A stretch of DNA of 64,000 nt, taken from positions 328,222 to 392,221 of the forward strand of contig NZ_KQ950183.1 in NCBI RefSeq assembly GCF_001517975.1, read 5' to 3'. Of this stretch, positions 15,984 through 24,701 are shown piece after piece. Position 1 is the first letter of the stretch; the number at the start of each line of letters is the position of its first letter. The position numbers were made by a program, and so were the translations under genes. The notes under the pieces were generated by a model. The model worked only from the letters and a program-made list of their open reading frames with translations, had not been told where the DNA came from and searched no databases. The stretch is from Thermobifida cellulosilytica TB100. GTDB lineage: Bacteria; Actinomycetota; Actinomycetes; Streptosporangiales; Streptosporangiaceae.

Positions 15984-17192
15984 ATGAGAGCCGTGGTGTG
16001 GCACGGAGTGGGGGACATCCGGGTGGAGGAGGTCGCCGAACCGGCCGTCCAGGACCCCCAGGACGCGATCGTCCAGATCACCACCAGCGCGATCTGCGGC
16101 ACCGACCTGCGCCTGCTGCGCGGCACCCTGCCCGGCATGCAACCGGGCACGGTGATGGGCCACGAGGGGGTGGGGGTGGTCACCGAGGTCGGCCCCGGGG
16201 TGCGCAACTTCCGGCCCGGGGACCGGGTGGTGGTCCCCGCCACGATCGGCTGCGGGACGTGCAGCTACTGCCGCGCCGGCTACTTCGCCCAGTGCGACAA
16301 CGCCAACCCGGGCGGCCGCCGCGCCGGGACCGCCTACTTCGGCGGCCCGCGCGCCACCGGCTCCTTCCACGGCACGCAGGCCGAACGGGTCCGCGTGCCC
16401 TACGCCAACGTCGGCCTCGTGGGCCTGCCCGAACGGGTCAGCGACGAAGAGGGCATCCTGCTCTCCGACATGTTCCCCACCGGCTGGTTCGCCGCCCGGC
16501 TCGCCGAGGTCACCAGCGGCGACACCGTCGCCGTCTTCGGCTGCGGACCGGTGGGCCTGTTCACGGTCCTCAGCGCCTGGCAGCAGGGCGCGGGCCGGGT
16601 GCTGGCCGTCGACGGGGCGCCCGACCGCCTGGAGCAGGCGCGCGCCCTGCACGCCGAGGTCGTCGACTACACCGCCGAGGACCCGGTGGCGGCCCTGGTC
16701 GAGCTGACCGGCGGCATCGGCCCCGACCGGGTGGTCGACGCGGTCGGCGCGGACGCCCACCGGCCCGCCGGCGGAGCCGCCGCCGCGGCCGAGGACGACG
16801 TGCACCGCCTGGAGAAGGAGCACGCGGCCACCGTGCCCAGCGCCCGCACCGGGGACGGGCAGACCGTCGGCGGGGGAGGAGCCCAGGCCCTGCACTGGGC
16901 CGTGGACGCGGTGGCCAAGGCGGGGACGGTCGCGGTCGTCGGCAGCTACCCGCCCGACGCCGACGCCTTCCCCGTCGGCCGGGCCATGAACAAGAACCTC
17001 ACGGTCAACGCGGGCCACTGCAACCACCGCGCCTACATCCCGCAACTGCTGGACATGGTCGCCTCCAAGCAGCTCGACATCACCTCGGTGCTCACCCGGG
17101 AAGAACCCGTCACCGGTGACGTCCTGCACGCCTACGAGGCGTTCGACCGGCACGAGCCCGGCTGGACCAAGGTGGCGCTCACCGCCGTGTGA
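15984..17192 (+). CDS. Zinc-dependent alcohol dehydrogenase
   Basis: A 402-residue medium-chain dehydrogenase/reductase. Catalytic zinc ligands are suggested by CGTDLR near 38 and GHEG near 60. The structural zinc cluster is CGTCSYCRAGYFAQC near 90-104. The Rossmann motif is FGCGPVGLF near 189. The long insertion near 255-300 and the LSDMFPTGW segment resemble glutathione-independent formaldehyde dehydrogenases and their relatives. The ATG at 15984 has AGAAGGAGACGAC upstream. Substrate is uncertain; control by the divergent WYL regulator is likely. Confidence 0.88.
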   Translation: MRAVVWHGVGDIRVEEVAEPAVQDPQDAIVQITTSAICGTDLRLLRGTLPGMQPGTVMGHEGVGVVTEVGPGVRNFRPGDRVVVPATIGCGTCSYCRAGYFAQCDNANPGGRRAGTAYFGGPRATGSFHGTQAERVRVPYANVGLVGLPERVSDEEGILLSDMFPTGWFAARLAEVTSGDTVAVFGCGPVGLFTVLSAWQQGAGRVLAVDGAPDRLEQARALHAEVVDYTAEDPVAALVELTGGIGPDRVVDAVGADAHRPAGGAAAAAEDDVHRLEKEHAATVPSARTGDGQTVGGGGAQALHWAVDAVAKAGTVAVVGSYPPDADAFPVGRAMNKNLTVNAGHCNHRAYIPQLLDMVASKQLDITSVLTREEPVTGDVLHAYEAFDRHEPGWTKVALTAV

Positions 17193-17217
17193 CCGCGACG
17201 ACGAACGAGGAGGCCCG

Positions 17218-17571
17218 ATGCCGTCACTACGTCGCGACGACCTGATGATCCCCGACTACGAGTACCTGCCGCTGGGCACGCTGCAACACCGCATCCGCGC
17301 CCTGGACCAGGAGCAGATGCGCCAGCTCATCGCCTACGAGGAGGCGCACGCCCGGCGCACCCCGGTGCTGGAGCTGATGTACCAGCGGCTCCGGAGCCTC
17401 CAGGAGGGGGCGCAGCCCTCCTCCGGGGACCAGACGGCCGCCCCCGAGGTGCCGCCGCCCGCCTCGGGCGACTCCCCGGTGAGCCGGGCCGGGCAGGCGC
17501 CCGCCGCCGGCCCGCCGCCGCACGGAAACCCCGCCCAGCCGGGCAGGGCCAAGGGCGACCGCCGGACCTGA
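17218..17571 (+). CDS. Conserved actinobacterial small protein (DUF8129-like)
   Basis: A 117-residue protein starting at ATG 17218 behind GAGGAGGCCCG, 25 bp after the alcohol dehydrogenase stop, so probably co-transcribed. The first 65 residues carry the recognisable PDYEYLPLGTLQHRIRALD and YEEAHARRTPVLE pattern, two predicted helices. The remainder is Pro/Ala-rich and probably disordered. Similar short proteins are widespread in actinobacteria without known function; assignment to DUF8129 is from memory and uncertain. Confidence 0.7.
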   Translation: MPSLRRDDLMIPDYEYLPLGTLQHRIRALDQEQMRQLIAYEEAHARRTPVLELMYQRLRSLQEGAQPSSGDQTAAPEVPPPASGDSPVSRAGQAPAAGPPPHGNPAQPGRAKGDRRT

Positions 17572-17579
17572 CCACCAGG

Positions 17580-17621
17580 GCACCGCCCGGCGCGGGCCGA
17601 CCGGCCCGCGCCGGGCGGTGC
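17580..17621 (+). terminator. Strong hairpin terminator
   Basis: A perfect 19-bp stem (17580-17598 with 17603-17621) and tetraloop GACC begin 8 nt after the stop. A short pyrimidine-rich TGTCCTTC follows. Confidence 0.75.
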
Positions 17622-17712
17622 TGTCCTTCGCACTCCCGGAACGGACACCGCCCCGGTTGGGTACCGTCGGCGGTGTCCCCTGTCCACCCCGACCGTCCGG
17701 GAGGTGCCCCCC

Positions 17713-19944
17713 ATGGCGTCCGGTGAACCGTTCCGCCTGTCGGTGCTGGAAGGAGTGCTGGAGCGCGTCACCTACGCCAACGAGGAGACCGGCTACACCG
17801 TGGCCCGCGTCGACACCGGACGCGGCGGCGACCTGGTGACCGTGGTCGGCGCGCTGCTGGGCGCCCACCCCGGCGAGTCGCTGCGCATGGAGGGCCGCTG
17901 GACCTCCCACCCCCAGTACGGGCGGCAGTTCCAGGTGGAGAACTACACCACGGTCCTGCCCGCCACCGTGCAGGGCATCCGCCGCTACCTGGGCTCCGGC
18001 CTGGTCAAGGGCGTGGGGCCGCGGCTGGCCGAGCACATCGTCAACCACTTCGGCGCCGAGGCGCTCGACATCATCGAGCACACCCCCGAACGGCTCATGG
18101 AGGTCCCCAAGCTCGGCCCCAAACGCACCAAGATCATCACCGAGGCCTGGGAGGAGCAGAAGGCCATCAAGGAGGTGATGGTCTTCCTGCAGACCGTCCG
18201 GGTCTCCACCTCCCTGGCGGTGCGCATCTACAAGAAGTACGGCGACGACGCGATCCGCGTGGTGCGCGAGGAGCCCTACTCGCTGGCCGCCGACGTGTGG
18301 GGCATCGGCTTCAAGACCGCCGACGCCATCGCCCAGGCCGTCGGCATCCCGCACGACAGCCCCCAGCGCGTCAAGGCCGGCATCCAGTTCACCCTGTCGG
18401 AGTCCACCGGCGACGGCCACTGCTACCTGCCCGAGGAGACGCTGATCAGCGAGGCCGTCAAGATCCTCCAGGTGGACTCCGCCCTGGTGATCGACTGCCT
18501 GGCCGAACTCGTCGCCGAGGAGGGGGTGGTGCGCGAGAAGCTGCCCGACCGCGACGGCGAGACGGTGACGGGCATCTACCTGCTCCCCTTCCACCGCGCC
18601 GAGACGGCACTGGCCAACCAGTTGCGCGCCCTGCTCAACGCCGACCAGGACCGGCTGGGCGCCTTCGCCGACGTCGACTGGGACCGGGCACTGTCGTGGC
18701 TGCGCTCCCGCACCGGCGCCGAACTGGCCCCCGAACAGGAGAAGGCGGTCAAACTCGCCCTGACCAGCAAGGTCGCGGTCCTCACCGGCGGCCCCGGCTG
18801 CGGCAAGTCCTTCACCGTCTCCTCCATCATCACCCTGGCCGCCGCCAAACGCGCCAAGATCGTGCTGGCCGCCCCCACCGGGCGCGCCGCCAAACGGCTC
18901 ACCGAGCTGACCGGCCACGAAGCCTCCACCGTGCACCGGCTGCTGGAGCTCAAGCCCGGCGGCGACGCCTCCTACGACCGCGACAACCCCCTCGACTGCG
19001 ACCTGCTCGTCGTCGACGAGGCGTCCATGCTCGACCTGCTGCTCGCCAACAAACTGGCCAAGGCCGTGCCGCCCGGCGCGCACCTGCTCCTCGTCGGCGA
19101 CGTCGACCAGTTGCCGTCGGTGGGCGCCGGACAGGTGCTGCGCGACCTGCTGGCGGAGGGCTCGCCGGTGCCCAGCGTCCGCCTCACCCAGGTGTTCCGC
19201 CAGGCCGCCAAGTCCGGCGTGGTCACCAACGCGCACCGCGTCAACACCGGCAGGCCCCTGCTGCTGGAGGGCATGTCGGACTTCTTCCTCTTCCCCTGCG
19301 AGGACGCCGAGGCCGCCGCCGAGCTCACCGTGGACGTGGTCGCCCGGCGCATCCCGCGCCGCTTCGGCCTGGACCCGCGCCGCGACGTCCAGGTGCTCAC
19401 CCCCATGCACCGCGGCCCGGCGGGCGCGGGCAACCTCAACGCGCTGTTGCAGGAGGCGCTCACCCCGGCCCGCCCCGGCGCGCCCGAGCGGCGCGTGGGC
19501 GGCCGCGTCTTCCGGGTCGGCGACAAGGTGGTGCAGATCCGCAACAACTACGACAAGGGCGCCAACGGGGTGTTCAACGGCACCCTCGGCACCGTCACCG
19601 CCATCGACCCGGTCGAGCAGGAGCTGACGGTCCTCACCGACGAGAACGAGGAGGTCGGCTACGACTTCGCGGAACTCGACGAGCTGACCCACGCCTACGC
19701 GCTGACCGTCCACCGCTCCCAGGGCAGCGAGTACCCGTGCGTGGTCGTGCCGATGACCACCAGCGCCTGGATGATGCTGCAACGCAACCTGCTGTACACC
19801 GCGATCACCCGCGCCAAGAAGCTGGTGGTCCTGGTCGGGTCGCGGCGGGCGATCGCCCAGGCGGTGCGCAGCACCGCCGCCGGACGCCGCCACACCGCGC
19901 TGGACCACCGGCTGGGCCGGTGGAGTCAGTCCGCTTCCGCGTAG
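17713..19944 (+). CDS. recD2: ATP-dependent RecD-like DNA helicase (RecD2)
   Basis: A 743-residue SF1B 5'-3' helicase. The N-terminal OB-like part and helix-hairpin-helix region (KGVGPRLAEHIVNHFG near 98, VPKLGPKRTKI near 133) are characteristic of RecD2 rather than RecD of RecBCD. Motor motifs are GGPGCGKS at 359-366, VVDEAS near 434, VGDVDQLPSVG near 460, and VHRSQGSEYP with YTAITRAK near the C-terminus. RecD2 acts in DNA repair and replication stress. ATG 17713 has GGGAGG nine nt upstream. Its 3' end overlaps the convergent phosphatase gene by 19 bp. Confidence 0.92.
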   Translation: MASGEPFRLSVLEGVLERVTYANEETGYTVARVDTGRGGDLVTVVGALLGAHPGESLRMEGRWTSHPQYGRQFQVENYTTVLPATVQGIRRYLGSGLVKGVGPRLAEHIVNHFGAEALDIIEHTPERLMEVPKLGPKRTKIITEAWEEQKAIKEVMVFLQTVRVSTSLAVRIYKKYGDDAIRVVREEPYSLAADVWGIGFKTADAIAQAVGIPHDSPQRVKAGIQFTLSESTGDGHCYLPEETLISEAVKILQVDSALVIDCLAELVAEEGVVREKLPDRDGETVTGIYLLPFHRAETALANQLRALLNADQDRLGAFADVDWDRALSWLRSRTGAELAPEQEKAVKLALTSKVAVLTGGPGCGKSFTVSSIITLAAAKRAKIVLAAPTGRAAKRLTELTGHEASTVHRLLELKPGGDASYDRDNPLDCDLLVVDEASMLDLLLANKLAKAVPPGAHLLLVGDVDQLPSVGAGQVLRDLLAEGSPVPSVRLTQVFRQAAKSGVVTNAHRVNTGRPLLLEGMSDFFLFPCEDAEAAAELTVDVVARRIPRRFGLDPRRDVQVLTPMHRGPAGAGNLNALLQEALTPARPGAPERRVGGRVFRVGDKVVQIRNNYDKGANGVFNGTLGTVTAIDPVEQELTVLTDENEEVGYDFAELDELTHAYALTVHRSQGSEYPCVVVPMTTSAWMMLQRNLLYTAITRAKKLVVLVGSRRAIAQAVRSTAAGRRHTALDHRLGRWSQSASA

Positions 19945-21659
19945 GCGCTGCCGTCGGGCAGGTCCAGCTCGAACCAGACCACCTTGCCGGTCGTCTTGGC
20001 GCTGGCGCCCCACCGCCGCGACAGGTGGCTGACGAGTTGCAGGCCGCGCCCGCCCTCGTCGGTGGTGGACGCCCGGCGCAGCACCGGACGGTGCTGGTCG
20101 TCGTCGGTGACCTCGCACAGCAGGATGTCGGTGCGCAGCAGCCGCAGTTCGATCGGCCGGGACGCATAGCGGACGGCGTTGGTGATCAGCTCGGTCGCCA
20201 ACAGCTCGACCAGGTCGGTCATCTCCGCCAGGCCCCACTCGGCGAGCGTGGTGCGCAGCAGGCGGCGGGCCAGCGCGGGCGTGGTGGGCCGCGGTTGCAG
20301 CATCCACTGCGCGAAGTCGCCGCTGGAGATGCCGCGCAGCCGCGCCACCAGCAGCGCCACGTCGTCCTCCTGCTCGGCGGTGTTCAGCGCCTGGAGCAGC
20401 GTCTGGCACTGCTCCTCCAGCGGCAGGTCCGGGTCGCTGAGGTGGGCGCGCAGCTCCTCCAGCCCGGACTCCACGTCCCGGGTGCGCGTCTCCACCAGCC
20501 CGTCGGTGCACAGCACCAGCACGTCGCCGTCGGCGACGCTGAACTCGAAGGACTCGAAGGCCACCCCGCCCAGCCCGATGGGCGCCCCGGTGGGCGGGCG
20601 CAGCACCTCGGTGCTGCCGTCGCCGCGCAGCAGCACCGGCGGCACGTGCCCGGCGCTGGCGATCGTGCACAGGTGGATGACCGGGTCGTAGACCGCGTAC
20701 AGGCAGGTGGCCAGGTAGGTGTCGCCGAGCTGGTGGGCCAGGTCGTCCAGGTGGCGCAGCACCTGGTCGGGCGGCAGGTCCATGGCGGCCAGGGTCTGCA
20801 CCGCGGTGCGGAACTGGCCCATGACCGCGGCGGAGCGCAGCCCGTGCCCCATGACGTCGCCCACGACGAGCGCCACCCGGTTGCCCGGCAGCGGGATCGC
20901 GTCGAACCAGTCGCCGCCGACCTGGGCGGTGTGGCTGCTGCTGACGTACCGGGAGGCGATGTCCACGCTGGACAGCCGGGAGGGCAGGGTCGGCAGCATG
21001 CTGTGTTGCAGGGAGTCGCCGACGCTGGCCTGCACCTGGTACAGGTAGCCGTTGTCGACGCCGAGGCTGGCCTGGGCGGTCAGTTGGCGCGCGGTGAGCA
21101 CGTCGACCTCGTCGAAGCCGGGCCGGTCGGGGTGGCGGGCCAGGACGGCGGCGCCCAGCTTGCGCCCCCGCACCGTCAGCGGCACGACGAGCAGCGGACA
21201 GCCCGACAGGTTGCGCCCGCCCGGACCGTCGCCCAGGACCGCCGCGGTCACGGGGTCCACGGAGCAGACCACGGGCTGCCCCTCGGCCATCGCCCGGTGC
21301 ACCGGGTGGGCGGGCACGGGTGTCCAGGTGTCGCCCGTGACGGCGAGGGCGCGCCAGCGGGGGTGGTCGTCGTGGGTGACCGCGGTCTGCCACAGGGTCC
21401 GCGACGACGGAGGAGCGGGCTCGGGAGGCCCCACCTCCAGGCGGTGCGGCAGGCGCAGGGCGTCCACCAGGTGCACCGCGGCGAAGTCCGCCAGGGTGGG
21501 CACCAGCGCGTCGGCCAGACCCCAGGTGGTCTTCTCCGGGTCGAGGCTGGCGCCGATCGCCATGGTCGCCTCGTTGAGGAAGCCGAGGCGGTCCCGGAGC
21601 AGTGCCCGCGGCTCCGGGACGTCGGGAGAGGTGCTGCGCCTGTGTGGTCTCGGTTCCAT
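19926..21659 (-). CDS. GAF-SpoIIE phosphatase-HATPase protein
   Basis: A 577-residue cytoplasmic signalling protein. A GAF-like sensor domain covers about 25-205. A PP2C/SpoIIE phosphatase domain covers about 225-425, with VGGDWFD, VVGDVMGHG, CTDGLVE and DDVALLVAR supplying the metal-binding aspartates. A C-terminal GHKL ATPase of the anti-sigma kinase type covers about 445-570 (ELITNAVRYA, DEGGRGLQLV). Phosphatase and kinase activities towards an anti-anti-sigma factor in one chain are typical of Streptomyces stress and development networks. No anti-anti-sigma gene is adjacent. The ATG is at 21659. Confidence 0.9.
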   Translation of the reverse strand: MEPRPHRRSTSPDVPEPRALLRDRLGFLNEATMAIGASLDPEKTTWGLADALVPTLADFAAVHLVDALRLPHRLEVGPPEPAPPSSRTLWQTAVTHDDHPRWRALAVTGDTWTPVPAHPVHRAMAEGQPVVCSVDPVTAAVLGDGPGGRNLSGCPLLVVPLTVRGRKLGAAVLARHPDRPGFDEVDVLTARQLTAQASLGVDNGYLYQVQASVGDSLQHSMLPTLPSRLSSVDIASRYVSSSHTAQVGGDWFDAIPLPGNRVALVVGDVMGHGLRSAAVMGQFRTAVQTLAAMDLPPDQVLRHLDDLAHQLGDTYLATCLYAVYDPVIHLCTIASAGHVPPVLLRGDGSTEVLRPPTGAPIGLGGVAFESFEFSVADGDVLVLCTDGLVETRTRDVESGLEELRAHLSDPDLPLEEQCQTLLQALNTAEQEDDVALLVARLRGISSGDFAQWMLQPRPTTPALARRLLRTTLAEWGLAEMTDLVELLATELITNAVRYASRPIELRLLRTDILLCEVTDDDQHRPVLRRASTTDEGGRGLQLVSHLSRRWGASAKTTGKVVWFELDLPDGSAYAEAD

Positions 21660-21782
21660 CGGTGTGGGCTCTCCGCGTTCGACGGACGGTCCTGGGAGGG
21701 TGGGGCTGCGCGGCCGGGAAGCGGAGCAGGGCCGCCCGGCGGCGGCCTGCCCGCTTCCGCGACGCAGCGGCCCGGAGGAGTG

Positions 21783-22451
21783 TCAGTCGATGCGGCGACA
21801 GGTGAGGAAGAGCTGGACTTCGGGGTAGGCCTGGGAGCTGGCCGGGGCGTAGGAGAAGGCGTTCTGGTGCTCGACGGAGAAGCCGGCGTCCTCGACCACG
21901 GCGCGCAGTTCGTCGCGCAGGTAGCCGCTGACGTGGACCAGGTTGCCCAGGAAGGGGATGGGCTCGTCGTCGATGTCGGCCTCCACCATGGACAGGCAGA
22001 ACCAGCCGCCGGGCACCAGCGCGCGGTGGATCGACCTGAGGACCTCGGGGATGCGCGCGCGGGGCAGCATCAGCAGCGCGAAGAACGCGACCACGGCGTC
22101 GTATTCCTGCTCCGCCTTCAGGTCGACGATGTCGGCGACGTGGAACTCCCCCTCGGGGACGTTGCGGCGGGCCAGGTCCACCATGGCGGGGGAGATGTCG
22201 GTGCCGGTGACCCGGAACCCGGCGTCGACGAGCTGTCGGCTGGTCGGTATCCCGGTGCCGCAGCCGAGGTCGAGCACGTGGGCGCCCTTCGGCAGGTGGG
22301 CGGCGAGCCGCTGCACGGTCTCGATCTGCCCCTCCTTGTGCGGGAACGCCTCGTCGTAGTTCTGCCCGATGTTGTCGAACGCCGCCGCGTGGCTGGCCGC
22401 CCGTTCCTTCCACGCCTCGGCGGAGGTGATGTCCTGCGTTTCGCCAGTCAT
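21783..22451 (-). CDS. Class I SAM-dependent methyltransferase
   Basis: A 222-residue cytosolic methyltransferase. Motif I is HVLDLGCGTGIPT near 53-65, the acidic residue ending strand 2 is in VTGTDISPAMVDLA, and motif post-I is FHVADIVDL. The C-terminus returns to the usual seven-stranded fold (EVQLFLTCRR). Small-molecule methylation is likely; the substrate is unknown. ATG 22451 has AAAGGGGC upstream. The leader is unusually AT-rich (22452-22640). It is not obviously in an operon. Confidence 0.85.
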   Translation of the reverse strand: MTGETQDITSAEAWKERAASHAAAFDNIGQNYDEAFPHKEGQIETVQRLAAHLPKGAHVLDLGCGTGIPTSRQLVDAGFRVTGTDISPAMVDLARRNVPEGEFHVADIVDLKAEQEYDAVVAFFALLMLPRARIPEVLRSIHRALVPGGWFCLSMVEADIDDEPIPFLGNLVHVSGYLRDELRAVVEDAGFSVEHQNAFSYAPASSQAYPEVQLFLTCRRID

Positions 22452-22878
22452 CGTGATGTGCCCCTTTGACTTTCGCCAGAGTTTTCGGCTGGCCGGAAAG
22501 TACAGTTCCCCGGAAAGGGGATGCGATCCTACCCCGTTTATGATCATGTGGCCACGCGCGAGGAAAAAACGGATGCGAATGATTCATGTAACGGATCGAC
22601 CGTTGCATTTTGGGGCTTAAGGCCTAATTCAGACGCTACCTGGCAAACGCGACAAAAGGGTGTTGTGGGTGTGGTGGGTCCGGAGCGGGTGCGCCTCCCC
22701 TCACGGCCTGCGCGGCCGCGAGCAGCCCCGGCGCACTCCGCACGGGCCGGCCCCGTACCACCCCGCTCCGACGCGCCGCGAACAGGGCGGGCAGCGGCAG
22801 CACGGGCGCGGTACGCCGAGAGCGCGCCCCCTCACGGCCTGCGCGGCCGCGAGCGCCCTCTGGCGCGGCTTTCGCGGC
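22452..22878. other. Intergenic region with AT-rich promoter zone and repeated hairpin
   Basis: The first 190 bp are markedly AT-rich for this genome and should hold the methyltransferase promoter. The rest is GC-rich and contains two copies of a 27-bp hairpin-forming sequence. No gene is recognised. Confidence 0.5.
22697..22854. repeat. Direct repeat of a 27-bp hairpin-forming sequence
   Basis: Identical 27-bp copies lie at 22697-22723 and 22828-22854. Each contains CTCACGGC and GCCGCGAG arms (one mismatch) around a CTGCGCG loop. They lie just downstream of the glycosidase gene, which ends at 22879 on the minus strand, so they may be tandem terminators. Confidence 0.55.
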
Positions 22879-24258
22879 TCAGCCCTCGTACAGCCAGTCC
22901 AGCACGACCGCGGCCGTCCACGACTGGCTGAGACTGCCCAGCGGGGCGCCGGTGAGCGGGTGGTAGTACTCGGCGAAGGTGCCGTCGGAGACCAGGCGCA
23001 GCGTCTCGGCGCGGATGTCGGCGGCCGTGTCGTACATGCCGCCCCGGCGCATCGCCCAACTGAACAGCCAACTGATCACCGGCCACTGCGGCCCCCGCCA
23101 GTACTGCTTGGGCATGAAGTGGGGGGAGGAGGGGGAGACCGTGGGCGGGGTGGCGACGACCAGGTCGGGGTGGCCCATCCAGTCCGGGCCCTCCAGGACG
23201 GCCAGCATCTCCGCCTGCTGCTGCGGGTCCAGCCCGCCGCACAGCAGCGGGGCGAAACCGGCGATGCTGGGAGTGGAGACCCACTGCCCGGCGCGCACGT
23301 CGTAGTCGCGCGCCAGCCCGGTCACCGGGTCGCGGGTGTCCAGCACCGCGGCCCGCGAGCGCGCCGCCCACCGCCGCAACTGCGCGATCTGCTCCTCGGG
23401 CTGGCCCCCCTCCTCGCCGAGCTCGGCCAGCACCTCGCAGGAGAGCGCGAACAGCGCGGTCATGAACACGTCGCCCACCAGGAAGCTGCCGGTGCGCACG
23501 ACCTCGTCGGGGCGGTAGCCGACGCGCCGCATCTCCTCGATCAGCCACAGGTAGCGGTCGTACTCGGCGTCGGTGGGCCGCTCGCCCTCGTCGCCCACCT
23601 TGTCGAGGTCCTTGCGCACGTACGGCGGCAGGTCCGCACCCGGCTGCACCGCCGCGTAGGCGGAGTCCCAGCGGGGCGAGTTGTCCATGCCGGACTCCCA
23701 GCCGTGCGTCACCGCGATCAGGCCGGTGCCCAGCGGGTCGCGGTAGGTGGCCAGCCACCGCTGCCAGGCGAACAGCCGGGGCCAACTGTAGTGCAGCAGC
23801 GACTCGGCGCGGCGGCGGTCCGCACCGGAGCGCCGCCGCCCGGCGTCCACGATCTTGCGCAGCGCGATGGCGTGGACCGGGGGCTGGCAGATGCCGGAGG
23901 TGTGCGGGCGGGCCGGCGCGTGCTCGCACACCACCGCCGTCTGCCAGCGGTCGGGACCGGGGAAGTAGCCGTTCTCCTCGCTGAACACGATGTGCGGGAT
24001 CATGCCGTCGGCCCACTGCCCGCTCAGCAGGGTCTCCATCTCCCGGGCGGCACGGTCCACGTCCAACTGGGCCAGGCCCACCATGATGAACGCGGCGTCC
24101 CAGCTCCACATGTGGGGGTAGAGGCGCGGCGAGGCCGTCACCATGGTTCCGGTGTCGTTGCCGGCCAGGACCCAGGCCGCACCCGAGGCGAGCGCGACGG
24201 ATCCCAGCCGGGGGCGCTGTGGTTGGGGCGCGAACAGGCCGATGGGGCCCGTGGTCAT
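22879..24258 (-). CDS. GH63/MGH1-like glycoside hydrolase
   Basis: A 459-residue (alpha/alpha)6-barrel glycosidase. Recognisable family segments are YPHMWSWDAAF near 45, the WADGMIPHIVF loop near 82, THGWESGMDNSPRWD near 180 and the C-terminal QYWRGPQWPVISW and YYHPLTGAPLGSLSQSWTAA. These resemble mannosyl/glucosylglycerate hydrolases and related GH63 enzymes acting on compatible solutes. The aspartate in GMDNSPRWD and a C-terminal glutamate (EYYHPLTG) are the likely acid/base pair. There is no signal peptide, so the enzyme is cytoplasmic. ATG 24258 has GGAG upstream. Confidence 0.82.
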   Translation of the reverse strand: MTTGPIGLFAPQPQRPRLGSVALASGAAWVLAGNDTGTMVTASPRLYPHMWSWDAAFIMVGLAQLDVDRAAREMETLLSGQWADGMIPHIVFSEENGYFPGPDRWQTAVVCEHAPARPHTSGICQPPVHAIALRKIVDAGRRRSGADRRRAESLLHYSWPRLFAWQRWLATYRDPLGTGLIAVTHGWESGMDNSPRWDSAYAAVQPGADLPPYVRKDLDKVGDEGERPTDAEYDRYLWLIEEMRRVGYRPDEVVRTGSFLVGDVFMTALFALSCEVLAELGEEGGQPEEQIAQLRRWAARSRAAVLDTRDPVTGLARDYDVRAGQWVSTPSIAGFAPLLCGGLDPQQQAEMLAVLEGPDWMGHPDLVVATPPTVSPSSPHFMPKQYWRGPQWPVISWLFSWAMRRGGMYDTAADIRAETLRLVSDGTFAEYYHPLTGAPLGSLSQSWTAAVVLDWLYEG

Positions 24259-24701
24259 GGAAGTCTCCAAAGGGACGAGGTGCTGCCGGGTAGAGACGGG
24301 TTCGGTCCGATGCTCGCGCGCCTGTTGCGGGTGCGGGAGAGGAGCAACGAGCGTGTTAATAAAATGTTACAGCCACGGTCAGGGAAGAGCCATCCTTCTG
24401 GCGAATGCCGGGCTGCCCCGAAACAGGTTTTCTGCGCGCCTTTGCGCCGACGCCCGAGCCTCGTGTGCGGACCCGTTTCCGCTATGGTGCCGCGCTTCCC
24501 GCGCGGAACCGAGCCTCCTGGTCGAATGTGTCTCGCGTCACGTCCGCCGGTAAAGTGCGGTTTGTCCGGGCGTGGGCTCCAACCGCAGGTCACCGCCGTC
24601 GCCGCGCACCACAAGCGGAGGAAAGCCGCAAAAGACGCCAGAACACCGCCACCGACAGGCCGATACCGGCACCGACCGGATCCCGTAGTTCCAGACGTCC
24701 C
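24259..24701. other. Intergenic region upstream of the glycosidase gene
   Basis: 443 bp with no recognisable gene. An AT-rich block at 24354-24374 (TGTTAATAAAATGTTACA) with imperfect dyad symmetry lies about 100 bp before the glycosidase start and could be a promoter or operator. Confidence 0.45.

Noticed and set aside
17227-22608. A 5.4-kb open frame on the minus strand
   Set aside because: It runs antisense to recD2 and through other genes in a frame with Gly/Arg/Ala-rich translation. It is a by-product of the high GC content; only the segment covered by genuine genes in other frames makes sense.
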